A stretch of 64,000 nucleotides of DNA from Spirochaetia bacterium. Lineage in GTDB: Bacteria; Spirochaetota; Spirochaetia; Treponematales; Rectinemataceae. The stretch lies in contig JARKOY010000165.1 of NCBI GenBank assembly GCA_029975555.1, positions 1 through 64,000 on the forward strand, read 5' to 3'. A model generated the notes under the pieces. That model was not told the DNA's origin, made no database searches, and saw only the letters and a list, made by a program, of their open reading frames with translations. The position numbers and the translations under genes were made by a program. Of the stretch, positions 1 through 7,726 are shown one piece after another (within the stretch, counting starts at the first letter, position 1; each line of letters opens with the position of its first letter).

Positions 1-96
1 CAAAGGCTGAGGTTGGGTGCGTTGTAGAAAGAAGAAAGTTCTGGAAACGCCGCTTCCCAACACCTTTAAAAACATCTCCCGAATACCTGCCTCGCT

Positions 97-279
97 ATGC
101 CCTCGCCTAACCCTCCCATCTGCAGGCTTCGGAACACTATAGAATTAATGCTGGAAAAAACAAAAAACATGGCCTGTATAGATCTTACCTGCGATAGAGA
201 GGTGCAAGCCTTCTACAGACAGTTCGGTATGACGGAATCATGTAGAATGACGATAAGAAGACACGAAAACACGAAATAA
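97..279 (+). pseudogene. C-terminal remnant of a GNAT acetyltransferase
   Basis: A 60-codon open frame whose last 40 codons read like the end of a GNAT-family N-acetyltransferase: the segment ACIDLTCDREVQAFYRQFGM followed by a short basic tail is the usual final beta-strand and alpha-helix block (D-L-x-C-D...FY..FGM). The acetyl-CoA binding loop (R/Q-x-x-G-x-G/A) is absent, and the first 17 codons do not resemble the family. An internal ATG at 148 is in frame but would give only 43 residues. I read it as a gene fragment left at the edge of the accessory region. The family assignment is by motif only. Confidence 0.5.
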
Positions 280-481
280 ATGCACGAGTCACTTGCATCC
301 CGCAGCTCGTGGTCGTGGCTAGGTGGACGCTTGCGCCGGTAATTTCATTGAATATTTACAGAGAATTAACATTTATGACTCATCAATAATCTATAAATTA
401 TTTAGTATTTATAGTATACGAGCGTCAGGAGAGGAATGACAAGACACCGATCAATAAGAAATGGAACTCAAGAGAGATTTC
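280..481. other. AT-rich intergenic region with no gene
   Basis: About 200 bases with no coding frame. The half nearest the next gene is very AT-rich (about 360-420) and contains TATAGT/TATAC-like hexamers that could form a -10 element for the exported protein that follows. No convincing -35 or terminator hairpin is seen. Confidence 0.35.
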
Positions 482-1063
482 ATGAGACGCAGAATTCTAC
501 TCTGTTTATTATGGGGATTACTATACATTCCTTCAATCTATGCTGACAAATTTGCCATAGGATTAAAATACTTTGGACTAAGCATTCATCCAAATGGAGC
601 GATAAACAGCAGTTTAATGCCCTTAAAGTTCGATGATAAAGGGGTATTTGTTTTAAACCTTGGAGTCAGTGTGGGTATAGAATATTTTTTACCGCTTGAC
701 TTTCTATCGATAAAATTCATTCAAGGTTTGTATTTTGATTGTATAGAAAAATTTGCAGGATTTAGTCACATTGGCCTGCGAGGCAGATTCCTAAAAATAG
801 GAACATTTTCTGTCAATGGCGGAATAGGGCCAACATTTATCTATCGAAGAAGTTGGTATGAGGTGCCGGGATATGATGACTCGTTCAGTTTTTTCAACGG
901 TACGAAAGATGATACATGGCAATGGCGGTTTATCTGGTACGGCGGAGAGATAGAATTCAACAATGAAATAAACAAATCATTGGAATTTTCAGTTACATTT
1001 ATACCAGGATACCCAGATTTGATGAATCTCAGCTTCGGAATAAAATATAAAATTGAAAATTAA
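482..1063 (+). CDS. Exported outer-membrane beta-barrel-like protein
   Basis: A 193-residue protein with a clear Sec signal peptide (MRRRILLCLLWGLLYIPSIYA, cleavage near A-D). The mature part has alternating hydrophobic/polar strands rich in Gly, Tyr, Phe and Trp and ends in a strand of the I-K-Y-K type. It has no enzymatic motif. I start it at ATG 482 because AGAGAG lies just upstream and the signal peptide then begins immediately; the ATG at 461 would add seven residues without a better ribosome site. The shape suggests a small outer-membrane barrel. The specific function is unknown. It is the first intact gene of the accessory block. Confidence 0.55.
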   Translation: MRRRILLCLLWGLLYIPSIYADKFAIGLKYFGLSIHPNGAINSSLMPLKFDDKGVFVLNLGVSVGIEYFLPLDFLSIKFIQGLYFDCIEKFAGFSHIGLRGRFLKIGTFSVNGGIGPTFIYRRSWYEVPGYDDSFSFFNGTKDDTWQWRFIWYGGEIEFNNEINKSLEFSVTFIPGYPDLMNLSFGIKYKIEN

Positions 1064-1110
1064 AGAAGCATTTGGTATGCTAATCAACGACGCATTGGTT
1101 CGGATATACT

Positions 1111-2079
1111 ATGAGAAGAACGATGCAAAAACGATTGGAAGCATTATTGAACTCGCCTGTTTCGTACGTCGCATACAATGCTGCTCTTCTACTGAACAGC
1201 GAAATCGACAGTTCCCTAAAAAGACGCATGGAGCACGATCCACTGGTCCTTGCCCTGATTGCAGAACTGCAGGGCTGGCCCGGGCCTCGGATCAGCAGTC
1301 ATAAAAGCGCGCGTCAGTTCTTTCACAAGCTGGCATTTCTTGCAGATATTGGAATCGACACTCACACAGAGGGAATACAGGAGATTGCTCAGAAGATACT
1401 TGCCTCCGTCGATAAGGACCAAATACCCTGTCTATATGCAATTGTCCACCACACAGCCGAAGACTCAGGGACGCTCGAACGGGCCTGGGCGCTGTGCGAT
1501 GCCCCCACGACGCTCTATGCATTGACAAAAATGGGGGTAAAGGACGAACGGATCGATGCTGCCGTCTCTAGATTGGCAGAGAAGATAGAGGCATTCGGAT
1601 ACAGTTGTCATGTATCAGAATCCTTAGGCAATTGGCGCGGGCCCGGGAAGAAAAACGAACCATGCCCTTATGCGACCCTCATCATGCTGAAACTACTGAA
1701 TCTGTATCCCGACAGATTCAACGAAGAAATAACCATCTGTTGTGACAGTTTGTTGAATGTATGGGAGCACAGTCAAACGAAACATCCGTATATGTTCTAT
1801 ATGGGGACGGATTTCAGAAAATTAAAAGTACCATATATATGGTATGATATAATGCATGTAGTAGAAGTGCTCAGTCAGGTAGGAAAATATAAGGATGACA
1901 GAAGGCTGAACGAAATGTATGAAATAATCAAAAAGAAGGAAACGGAGAATGGATTTATTCCCGAATCTGTCTATATGCCGTGGAAAGAATGGGATTTCGG
2001 GCAGAAGAAAGTTGTCTCGGACTGGTTAACGCTCTGTACATTGAAAATAGAAAGACGACGGACATCTGTCCTGACGTGA
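1111..2079 (+). CDS. Alpha/alpha-toroid (terpenoid cyclase-like) protein
   Basis: A 322-residue soluble protein made of repeated helical hairpins. The C-terminal block, with KVPYIWYDIMHVVEVLSQ, then a GFIPESVY segment and a WDFGQKK...DWLTL ending, matches my recollection of a conserved hypothetical family whose fold resembles prenyltransferase/squalene-cyclase toroids and which occurs mostly in Firmicutes. No DxDD or QW cyclase motif is visible, so cyclase activity is not implied. The start is uncertain: ATG 1111 or ATG 1123, neither with a strong ribosome site. It is part of the plus-strand accessory run. The fold-level call is tentative. Confidence 0.5.
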   Translation: MRRTMQKRLEALLNSPVSYVAYNAALLLNSEIDSSLKRRMEHDPLVLALIAELQGWPGPRISSHKSARQFFHKLAFLADIGIDTHTEGIQEIAQKILASVDKDQIPCLYAIVHHTAEDSGTLERAWALCDAPTTLYALTKMGVKDERIDAAVSRLAEKIEAFGYSCHVSESLGNWRGPGKKNEPCPYATLIMLKLLNLYPDRFNEEITICCDSLLNVWEHSQTKHPYMFYMGTDFRKLKVPYIWYDIMHVVEVLSQVGKYKDDRRLNEMYEIIKKKETENGFIPESVYMPWKEWDFGQKKVVSDWLTLCTLKIERRRTSVLT

Positions 2080-2189
2080 CGCAGCCTCGGCTCCCGCGTA
2101 TTGATTTGCCATTTGCGTTGATCTTAGTATTTGATCTGTCCACGCGATGTGCCTGGCAAGCTTCAGGCTCGTGCCGAAGGAGTTTTTAT

Positions 2190-2762
2190 ATGAAGAAGAA
2201 TGTGATAACGGCCTTGCTCTTTGTGCTATTGCTCGTCAGTCTCCATGCCCAGAATACCGCCGACAATGTGGCCGACTTTATTCTGTCAACCTACTCCACG
2301 AAAAGCTTCATCGATACGCCGATACAGGCTGCCGACCTGGAAAAGATACTCATGTGCGGCATAAGGGCTCCAAGCGCACGGAATACCCAGCTGTGGAAAT
2401 TCACCGTGGTAAGGGATATTGCGCTGGAAAGAAAGATCATTTCAAACATTACAGAGGGGAACATCCTCATCATCGTGTCCGGTTCAGAAAAAAGTGAGCC
2501 GGGGGTCGATATATCATTCGACTGTGCGTTGGCAACACAAAACATGTACCTGGCGGCGCAGGGCTTGGGATTAGGCGCACACATCTATACCGGCCCCGTA
2601 GAGAATATCAACAAAAACCTGAAAGCGACATTGAAGATTCCGGAAGGATATAAGGCAATAGCAGTCTTGAGGATAGGGAATAAAGACTCGCGCGTCGACG
2701 CCACGACGGCAGCGTCCAAGAGGAAAGGATACAGCGAGATAGTGAACGAAAGCACGAAATAG
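2190..2762 (+). CDS. Exported nitroreductase-family flavoprotein
   Basis: A 190-residue protein. Residues 1-19 are a Sec signal peptide ending L-H-A, and the rest is a short nitroreductase domain: GIRAPSARNTQLWKFTVVRD (the usual A-P-S-A-x-N-x-Q-x-W FMN-proximal motif), a central IVSGSEK strand, and a helix of the ATQNMYLAAQGLGLGAHIYTG type that ends the family's core. The N-terminal R-R-S-x-R motif that contacts FMN phosphate is degenerate here (STYSTKSF). Nitroreductases are normally cytoplasmic, so export is unusual. The start is set by GAAGGAG at 2176-2182, eight bases before the ATG. The natural substrate cannot be predicted. Confidence 0.75.
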   Translation: MKKNVITALLFVLLLVSLHAQNTADNVADFILSTYSTKSFIDTPIQAADLEKILMCGIRAPSARNTQLWKFTVVRDIALERKIISNITEGNILIIVSGSEKSEPGVDISFDCALATQNMYLAAQGLGLGAHIYTGPVENINKNLKATLKIPEGYKAIAVLRIGNKDSRVDATTAASKRKGYSEIVNESTK

Positions 2763-2782
2763 AGAACGGCAAGGAGTTGGCT

Positions 2783-3274
2783 ATGAAAATGGCGCTCATG
2801 GTCATTGACCTTCAAAAGGCGTACCTGAATGAGTACACCGAACGATATATGAAGTCGGCCTGCGAATGCATAAATGCCGTCATCCCCTTGTTCCGGAAAA
2901 ACAAATTGCCCATCATATGGGTCCAGCATAAAGATGAATATGACAGAGCCGTCCCCGGCAACAGGGAATTCGAATTTATAGACTACCTGAAGCCCGAAGA
3001 GGGCGATTTCCATATCGTCAAAGAGTACGGGAACACATTCAATAAGACGAACTGCTACGAAATAATAAAGGCACACGGCGTCGACACCATTCTCATCACC
3101 GGATTTTCCGCAGAGTACTGCGTGCTGTCCACCTATCGGGGCGCGAAGGACCTCGATCTGACTCCCGTCATTCTCAAGAATGGTATTGCGAGCGACAACA
3201 GAGAAGCGATCGACTTTGTAGAACGGATCAGCAGCACCATGAGCTATTCGGTTGTGGCAAAAATATTGAGCTAG
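2783..3274 (+). CDS. Isochorismatase-like cysteine hydrolase
   Basis: A 163-residue cytoplasmic hydrolase of the isochorismatase/nicotinamidase superfamily. The triad is recognisable: Asp in the first strand (MVIDLQKAY), a central Lys region, and the nucleophile Cys in FSAEYCVLSTYRGA. The segment VDTILITGFSAEYCV is the family hallmark. The length suits the single-domain family. The start is ATG 2783 with AAGGAG at 2771-2776; a TTG at 2777 would sit against the ribosome site. It lies 20 bases after the nitroreductase, probably in the same transcript. The substrate is not predictable from sequence. Confidence 0.85.
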   Translation: MKMALMVIDLQKAYLNEYTERYMKSACECINAVIPLFRKNKLPIIWVQHKDEYDRAVPGNREFEFIDYLKPEEGDFHIVKEYGNTFNKTNCYEIIKAHGVDTILITGFSAEYCVLSTYRGAKDLDLTPVILKNGIASDNREAIDFVERISSTMSYSVVAKILS

Positions 3275-3285
3275 GTACACTTGAC

Positions 3286-3438
3286 TTGAAAGATCCCGCA
3301 GGACAGGTGCATCAGAAAGAGCGTATAAAGCCCCTTATCGATGAATTTATCAGCGCAGAGTCCGATGAAAAGAATAAGAAGAAATACAGAAAAATGCTCG
3401 ACGGCGAAGAAAGAGCTAACTCCGAGGCGCATCCGTAA
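3286..3438 (+). CDS. Small hypothetical ORF, possibly a gene remnant
   Basis: A 50-codon open frame beginning with TTG that encodes a charged helical peptide rich in Lys and Glu (segment RIKPLIDEFISAESDEKNKK). Its composition looks coding, but the frame continues open into the preceding gene, so no true start is evident. It may be the C-terminal stump of a lost protein. No family is recognised. It sits between two genes of the accessory block, one of which is itself broken. Confidence 0.25.
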   Translation: MKDPAGQVHQKERIKPLIDEFISAESDEKNKKKYRKMLDGEERANSEAHP

Positions 3439-3448
3439 GGTGTGAGAC

Positions 3449-3834
3449 ATGATGAAGATTGCCCTCGTGAGGGAAAACGGCATCGATTACGTTGGTATAG
3501 ACTACAGATATTATGAAGATGACTATTTCAGGCAATTGAGTGATGCGGAGAAGAATAAGTGTTTCGAGGCAGACACCCGCATTGTCGTGAAGCGGAGCGA
3601 CTTCATTCCAGAGCTGTGCGCTCTCGACAATCCGACACTGGTGATCGCGAGCCTTGAAGATACATACTACAATGTGCGGAATCTAAGGAGATATACGAGA
3701 AGAAAAACGTAACGGTGTGTGAAATGAAGAGGGGAAATCATTCTCTCGAAGTGCATGACATTGAGGAAGACATCGAGAGGTTGAAAGACATACTAATAAA
3801 AGAAAGGAATTTTATAAGGAAATTCCTTGCATAG
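3449..3834 (+). pseudogene. Broken alpha/beta-hydrolase-like gene (deletion and frameshift)
   Basis: The first frame (3449-3712) encodes GIDYVGIDYRYYEDDYFRQL, resembling the N-terminus of a small alpha/beta hydrolase, then jumps to NPTLVIASLEDTYYNVRNL, which resembles the late beta-strand carrying the catalytic Asp. The segment that should hold the G-x-S-x-G nucleophile elbow is missing. After the stop, the neighbouring frame continues the homology (EKKNVTVCEMKRGNHSLEVH, the expected catalytic His region) to the TAG at 3832-3834. So there is an internal loss plus a frameshift near 3690. The product should be inactive. Confidence 0.6.
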
Positions 3835-3972
3835 GCCGGGGCAGAGGCCGCCACCACGATTCTTATATGAGTAAACACATACATATTCAGAAATTGCAGA
3901 AAGCAGACATCGGGGCGACAAAATGTATTTCGGCGACGGAGTGACAATTGTAATAAGGAGAGATGCTGATCT
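3835..3972. other. Short intergenic spacer with a ribosome site
   Basis: About 140 bases with no gene. It ends with AAGGAG (3955-3960), which serves the YbaK-type gene that starts at 3973. Confidence 0.3.
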
Positions 3973-4443
3973 ATGAGTTTGGAACGAGCGAGAGAACACC
4001 TGAAAAAATGGAACAAAGACAGACAAATAAAAGAGCTGGACGTATCGAGCGCAACGGTGGAACTGGCAGCGAAAGCGCTCGGCATTGAGGAAGCGAGAAT
4101 CGCCAAAACCTTGGCACTCATGGTCGACGAGAATGCCATATTGGTTGTCGCTGCGGGAGATACAAAAATCGACAATAAAAAATACCGACACCTGTTCGGT
4201 ACAAAGGCAAAGTTGATCGATAAGGACCTGGTCGAACACTATATCGGCCACGATATCGGAGGTGTATGTCCATTCGGAATCAATGAGAATGTACGTGTGT
4301 ATTTGGACGTCTCGCTGAAGAGATTTGCCACCGTGTATCCTGCTTGCGGGAGCAGCAACTCGGCGATAGAGATGACATGCCGGGAGCTGGAAGAGATTGG
4401 ATGCGCAGAACAATGGATCGATGTCTGTAAAACTGAAGGGTGA
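3973..4443 (+). CDS. YbaK/EbsC-family aminoacyl-tRNA deacylase
   Basis: A 156-residue single-domain protein of the YbaK/ProX/INS superfamily, which hydrolyses mischarged aminoacyl-tRNA in trans. Visible hallmarks are ARIAKTLALMVD (the conserved Lys strand), the loop IGGVCPFGI, and the C-terminal YPACGSSNSAIEMT segment that forms the substrate pocket. The length is that of a freestanding editing factor and there is no synthetase domain. Which tRNA it edits cannot be told from sequence. The neighbour downstream starts 34 bases after its stop. Confidence 0.85.
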   Translation: MSLERAREHLKKWNKDRQIKELDVSSATVELAAKALGIEEARIAKTLALMVDENAILVVAAGDTKIDNKKYRHLFGTKAKLIDKDLVEHYIGHDIGGVCPFGINENVRVYLDVSLKRFATVYPACGSSNSAIEMTCRELEEIGCAEQWIDVCKTEG

Positions 4444-4477
4444 TCCGGTTAAAAATATCAGAGCAGGGAGGCTCAAG

Positions 4478-4993
4478 ATGAAAGAAATCGTTCAATATTA
4501 TGCGCGGTGCAATCAAAAGATCAACAGCGACATGCTCAGCATAATCGCCGGCAAGGTCAAAGATCCAATGCAGCATCCACTGCAGGGCTACTTCTTCAAA
4601 ACGCTCGGCCAATTGCTCGAGCACATCTATATAGCCGACAGCGTGTGGCTTAAGGCCTTTACAGCCGTGGACAGCTATGGAATCGATGTGGAGAAAGAGA
4701 TGGGACCGACCCCAAGCTACGGACAAGAGGTCTTCAAGAATTTCGAAGACTACAGGGCAGCGCGGGAAAAACTTGACAGGCTGATCGTGGAGTATATGGG
4801 CAAGGTGCAGGACGACTTCTTTGCCAAGACGGTGGTGAGGGTGAACTCGCGGGGCGAGAAGATGGAAAAGAAGACATGGAAAGCGGTGCTGCACTTCTTC
4901 AACCACCAGACCCATCATCGGGGTCAGATAAGCAACATACTGGATGAGATGAACATCGAGAACGATTACTCGAACATGATCCGGATCGAGTAA
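4478..4993 (+). CDS. DinB-family four-helix protein
   Basis: A 171-residue DinB/YfiT-like four-helix bundle. The three metal-binding histidines are recognisable: one in LLEHIYIAD after the first helices, and an H-x3-H pair in FFNHQTHHRGQ. Some DinB-like proteins act as thiol-dependent S-transferases, others have no known activity. I start it at ATG 4478, preceded by GGGAGG (4466-4471), not at the upstream in-frame ATG 4397, which lies inside the previous gene. It is followed 14 bases later by a second DinB-like gene. Confidence 0.85.
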   Translation: MKEIVQYYARCNQKINSDMLSIIAGKVKDPMQHPLQGYFFKTLGQLLEHIYIADSVWLKAFTAVDSYGIDVEKEMGPTPSYGQEVFKNFEDYRAAREKLDRLIVEYMGKVQDDFFAKTVVRVNSRGEKMEKKTWKAVLHFFNHQTHHRGQISNILDEMNIENDYSNMIRIE

Positions 4994-5007
4994 GAGACTG
5001 CTGTACC

Positions 5008-5685
5008 ATGAGAATCATCTATGAGACGAATGGAAAGGGGTTCCTGGGCTGGCTGGTCGATCTGCCTGGTGCCTATATTCGCGGGAGCACCATCGAAGAG
5101 GCCAGATCAAAGATAGATCGGGAGATAATGGCCTACGAAAGTTGGCTGGGAATCAAAGAAGAGAGCGCGGAAGAATATACAGAGAGCATTCAAGAGTGCA
5201 AACTCCATGTCGAGGATGCGGACAGCGATATTCTGTTCGATACGGAACTCATCGATTTCGAGGGCCTGAAGGATTTCGAACATTGGTGTACCTTGATCTC
5301 CGCATCGGGGACTAAGGCCGATACCATATATAAAAGCTGCCAATATAAAGACTATGTCGATCCCCACATGGTAAGAAAGACTTTTTACGGCAACGTATAT
5401 TCGACGATAAACGGGCAGTTTGCACATATTATACAAGTTCAGAATTACTATCTGGCGCAGATTGGAACGGGCATAGAAATCGGGAACGATCTGGTATCCA
5501 GCCGACGTGACTTCGTAGAAAAATTGAAGGAAAAATATCTCAAAGAGGGAAATCGCCTGTACCAAGGCGAAGAAGAAGACTGGACGATAAAGAAAATAGT
5601 GAGAAGGATAATTTGGCACGACAGAATCCATGCGAAGGCGATAGAAAGAATAGAACAGCGAAGGAAGGCTGAGAAAAATGTTTGA
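5008..5685 (+). CDS. HicB-like N-terminus fused to a DinB-like domain
   Basis: A 225-residue protein in two parts. Residues 1-45 (GFLGWLVDLPGAYIRGSTIE followed by a helix) have the beta-beta-beta-alpha look of a HicB/DUF1902-type fold. Residues 100-225 look helical and end with RRIIWHDRIHAKAIERI, an H-x3-H pair placed as in DinB proteins. No HicA toxin is next to it, so a toxin-antitoxin role is unlikely. It sits between a DinB gene and the glycosylase gene, overlapping the latter by eight bases. The function is unknown. Confidence 0.5.
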   Translation: MRIIYETNGKGFLGWLVDLPGAYIRGSTIEEARSKIDREIMAYESWLGIKEESAEEYTESIQECKLHVEDADSDILFDTELIDFEGLKDFEHWCTLISASGTKADTIYKSCQYKDYVDPHMVRKTFYGNVYSTINGQFAHIIQVQNYYLAQIGTGIEIGNDLVSSRRDFVEKLKEKYLKEGNRLYQGEEEDWTIKKIVRRIIWHDRIHAKAIERIEQRRKAEKNV

Positions 5686-6505
5686 GCTTCCGGAATACAT
5701 CACGCTGGCGGATCAGATGAATATCACGCTCTACGGGAAAACAATAAAGGAAGGCTCGCTGGGCAACTCACCGCACAAGTTCGTCTGGTACAACCGCAGT
5801 CCCCAGGAATTCTCCGCACTGACGAGGGGAAAAACAATCGGCAAGGCCTATGTCAAAGGCAGATGGCTCTTCATACCACTGAATCCCGACTACGTACTGG
5901 TGTTCGGAGAATGCGGAGGCAAGATACTATTCCACAGCACATTGGACGGCATACCCCAAAAGTATCACCTGTTGGTCATCTTCGATGATGACACCGCCCT
6001 TTCGGCGATGACGCAGATGTGGGGGGCCATGGAGCTGTATAGGCGGGGAGATGAGTTACAGCGGCAGTATATACGGGGCATGAGGCTGACGCCGGTCGAG
6101 CCCGATTTCACCTACGAGTATTTCTCCAGCCTCATCGATGAGTGCAACAGGGCCGAGAAGCGGAGCGTAAAGGGGCTCCTCACACAGGACCAGCTCATTC
6201 CCGGCCTGGGCAACGCGATAGCCCAGGACATCATGTACAATGCCAGGCTGCACCCAAAACACTCCATCGGTGACCTGACAGAAGAAGAAAAGAGAAGGCT
6301 GTTCGATTCAATACAGAAAACACTGGACGACGTCGCCGGCAGAGGGGGAAGGGATGATGAATATGATCTATACGGGAAGAAGGGCGGCTATACACGGATA
6401 CTGAGTAAAGAGACTGAAAGTTGCATGGTCTGTGGTACTAAGGTGGAGAAGATGCAATACTTGGGGGGATCGACATACTATTGCCCAAAATGCCAACGCC
6501 AATAA
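5678..6505 (+). CDS. Fpg/Nei-family DNA glycosylase-like protein, Pro2 replaced by Phe
   Basis: A 275-residue protein with the full Fpg/Nei architecture: an N-terminal beta-sandwich starting MFELPEY, a helix-two-turn-helix region with IPGLGNAIAQDIMYNARLHP, and a C-terminal zinc finger (C-x2-C ... C-x2-C: CMVCG and YCPKC). In Fpg and Nei the mature N-terminal proline (M-P-E) is the Schiff-base nucleophile. Here residue 2 is Phe while the following Glu is kept. Related Firmicutes proteins also lack Pro2, as I recall. Base-excision activity is therefore uncertain; DNA binding is likely. The gene overlaps the preceding one by eight bases, with GGAAGG upstream. Confidence 0.8.
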   Translation: MFELPEYITLADQMNITLYGKTIKEGSLGNSPHKFVWYNRSPQEFSALTRGKTIGKAYVKGRWLFIPLNPDYVLVFGECGGKILFHSTLDGIPQKYHLLVIFDDDTALSAMTQMWGAMELYRRGDELQRQYIRGMRLTPVEPDFTYEYFSSLIDECNRAEKRSVKGLLTQDQLIPGLGNAIAQDIMYNARLHPKHSIGDLTEEEKRRLFDSIQKTLDDVAGRGGRDDEYDLYGKKGGYTRILSKETESCMVCGTKVEKMQYLGGSTYYCPKCQRQ

Positions 6506-6516
6506 GAGGGGGCTCG

Positions 6517-6825
6517 ATGGTCAAGAAATCCCGCCTGAAAAGGCCGATCCTGCAAATGCCTTCCGATATAAAAGAGCTGCTCACAAAAAATGAACTCTAC
6601 GCCTGCTATCTGAACAGGCCCGCGTATCAGCAGAATGAGTATATTGGATGGATACTCCAGGCGAAAAGAGAAGAGACACGACAAAAACGAATAGATCAGA
6701 TGATCGACGAACTAAAAGCAGGAAATGTCTACATGAAGATGGCATATGGAGAGAAAAATGCAAAGTCCGGCCCGCCCAAGGCCGCGCCGCAGGGTGTCGA
6801 CCCGATAGATGACTACAATAGATGA
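6517..6825 (+). CDS. YdeI/OmdA-family protein, short form
   Basis: A 102-residue protein. Residues 40-75 (IGWILQAKREETRQKRIDQM then IDELKAGN) are the conserved core of the OmdA/YdeI domain, first described as a bacteriocin-protection/osmolarity-related family with no defined biochemical activity. The start is ATG 6517 behind AGAGGGGG; the earlier in-frame ATG lies inside the glycosylase gene. The last residues (DPIDDYNR) are encoded inside a 13-bp tandem duplication (6805-6830) that also supplies the stop codon, so the C-terminus may be altered. Confidence 0.6.
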   Translation: MVKKSRLKRPILQMPSDIKELLTKNELYACYLNRPAYQQNEYIGWILQAKREETRQKRIDQMIDELKAGNVYMKMAYGEKNAKSGPPKAAPQGVDPIDDYNR

Positions 6826-6830
6826 CTACA
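6805..6830. repeat. Perfect 13-bp tandem duplication
   Basis: The unit ATAGATGACTACA occurs twice back to back (6805-6817 and 6818-6830). Both copies can be read as I-D-D-Y, the first in the OmdA frame and the second in the frame of the following DUF1801-like segment. Removing one copy would place the two in a single continuous frame. Confidence 0.9.
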
Positions 6831-6916
6831 TCGGGCAATTTCCGGAAGCGGTGAAAGAAAAGCTGACCAAGACGAAAAAATTGGGCAGAAGAAGATATGC
6901 AGAGGAGATATCCGAT
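6809..6916 (+). pseudogene. N-terminal stump of a DUF1801-like protein
   Basis: The 36 codons from ATG 6809 to 6916 encode IDDYIGQFPEAVKEKLTKTK, which matches the characteristic start of DUF1801/YdhG-type proteins (I-D-x-Y-I-x-x-F-P-x-x-V). The rest of that domain is missing, and the frame runs directly into the peptidase E sequence. I treat it as a truncated gene joined upstream of the peptidase rather than a functional extension, because a separate ribosome site and ATG serve the peptidase. Confidence 0.45.
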
Positions 6917-7633
6917 ATGCTGGTGCTGATAGGCGGCGGGGAAATCGCCAATGGCGAGACATTGGAGATAGACCGATACATTGTTGAGTCCTGCAAAAAA
7001 GAACGGCCGCACCACTTATTCATCCCGACCGCGAGCGGAGAACCGGAAGGATATATTGCTACTGTACAAAAAGTATACGAATCCCTCGGATGCAGGTGCG
7101 ACTCGCTGTGCATTCTGGACACCGGCATCACTCACGCTGAAATTGAGCGGAAGATTGACCAGGCGGATATCATCTATGTCGGCGGCGGCAATACAAAATT
7201 CATGCTACGCGAATGGGGAAAAGCGGGCGTGGACAAGCTTCTGACAGAGGCACTGCAGACGGACAAAGTGGTCAGCGGATTGAGCGCCGGATCGATCTGC
7301 TGGTTTGAATATGGCATCAGCGATTCCGAGAGTTTCGGAAACGATGAGGACTGGAACTATTCCTATGTGGGTGGTTTGGGCGCACTGCGGGGCTGCCTCT
7401 GCCCTCATTTTGATGACAGGGAAAAAGAGAGCCGATTTGACAGATTCCTTGCATTGAACAAGAAAAGCTTTCTGGCCATTGAGAACAACTGCGCAATCAG
7501 CATACAGAAGGACAGCTATAGAATAGTGCGCTCCGATAAAAATAAAAACGCTTATATTGTCATGCCAGCCGCGCATGGTATGATGAAGACGAAGGTAAAG
7601 GAAAGCGGCGACATACACGATATATATACTTGA
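6917..7633 (+). CDS. Peptidase E-like serine peptidase (family S51)
   Basis: A 238-residue cytoplasmic peptidase of the S51 family (dipeptidase E/cyanophycinase-like), which generally cleaves Asp- or Glu-proximal peptide bonds. The motifs are in order: GGGEI near the start, the IIYVGGGNT strand-loop, and the nucleophile elbow GLSAGSICW with Ser at about residue 123. The length is normal for the family when translation begins at ATG 6917, preceded by AGGAG (6903-6907). A longer in-frame form from 6809 would add a DUF1801-like stump. It belongs to the accessory block. Confidence 0.85.
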   Translation: MLVLIGGGEIANGETLEIDRYIVESCKKERPHHLFIPTASGEPEGYIATVQKVYESLGCRCDSLCILDTGITHAEIERKIDQADIIYVGGGNTKFMLREWGKAGVDKLLTEALQTDKVVSGLSAGSICWFEYGISDSESFGNDEDWNYSYVGGLGALRGCLCPHFDDREKESRFDRFLALNKKSFLAIENNCAISIQKDSYRIVRSDKNKNAYIVMPAAHGMMKTKVKESGDIHDIYT

Positions 7634-7726
7634 TTAAGCCGCGCTGGCCGCCCTCGTCCTCAGGCTTGACGGCTCGGCCGGGAAAGCCCGGGTAAGACAA
7701 TGCGTTGCTGCGCGCAAGAAGAGACG

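Noticed and set aside
5008-5685. HicAB toxin-antitoxin module
   Set aside because: Only a HicB-like segment is seen; there is no small HicA toxin gene on either side.
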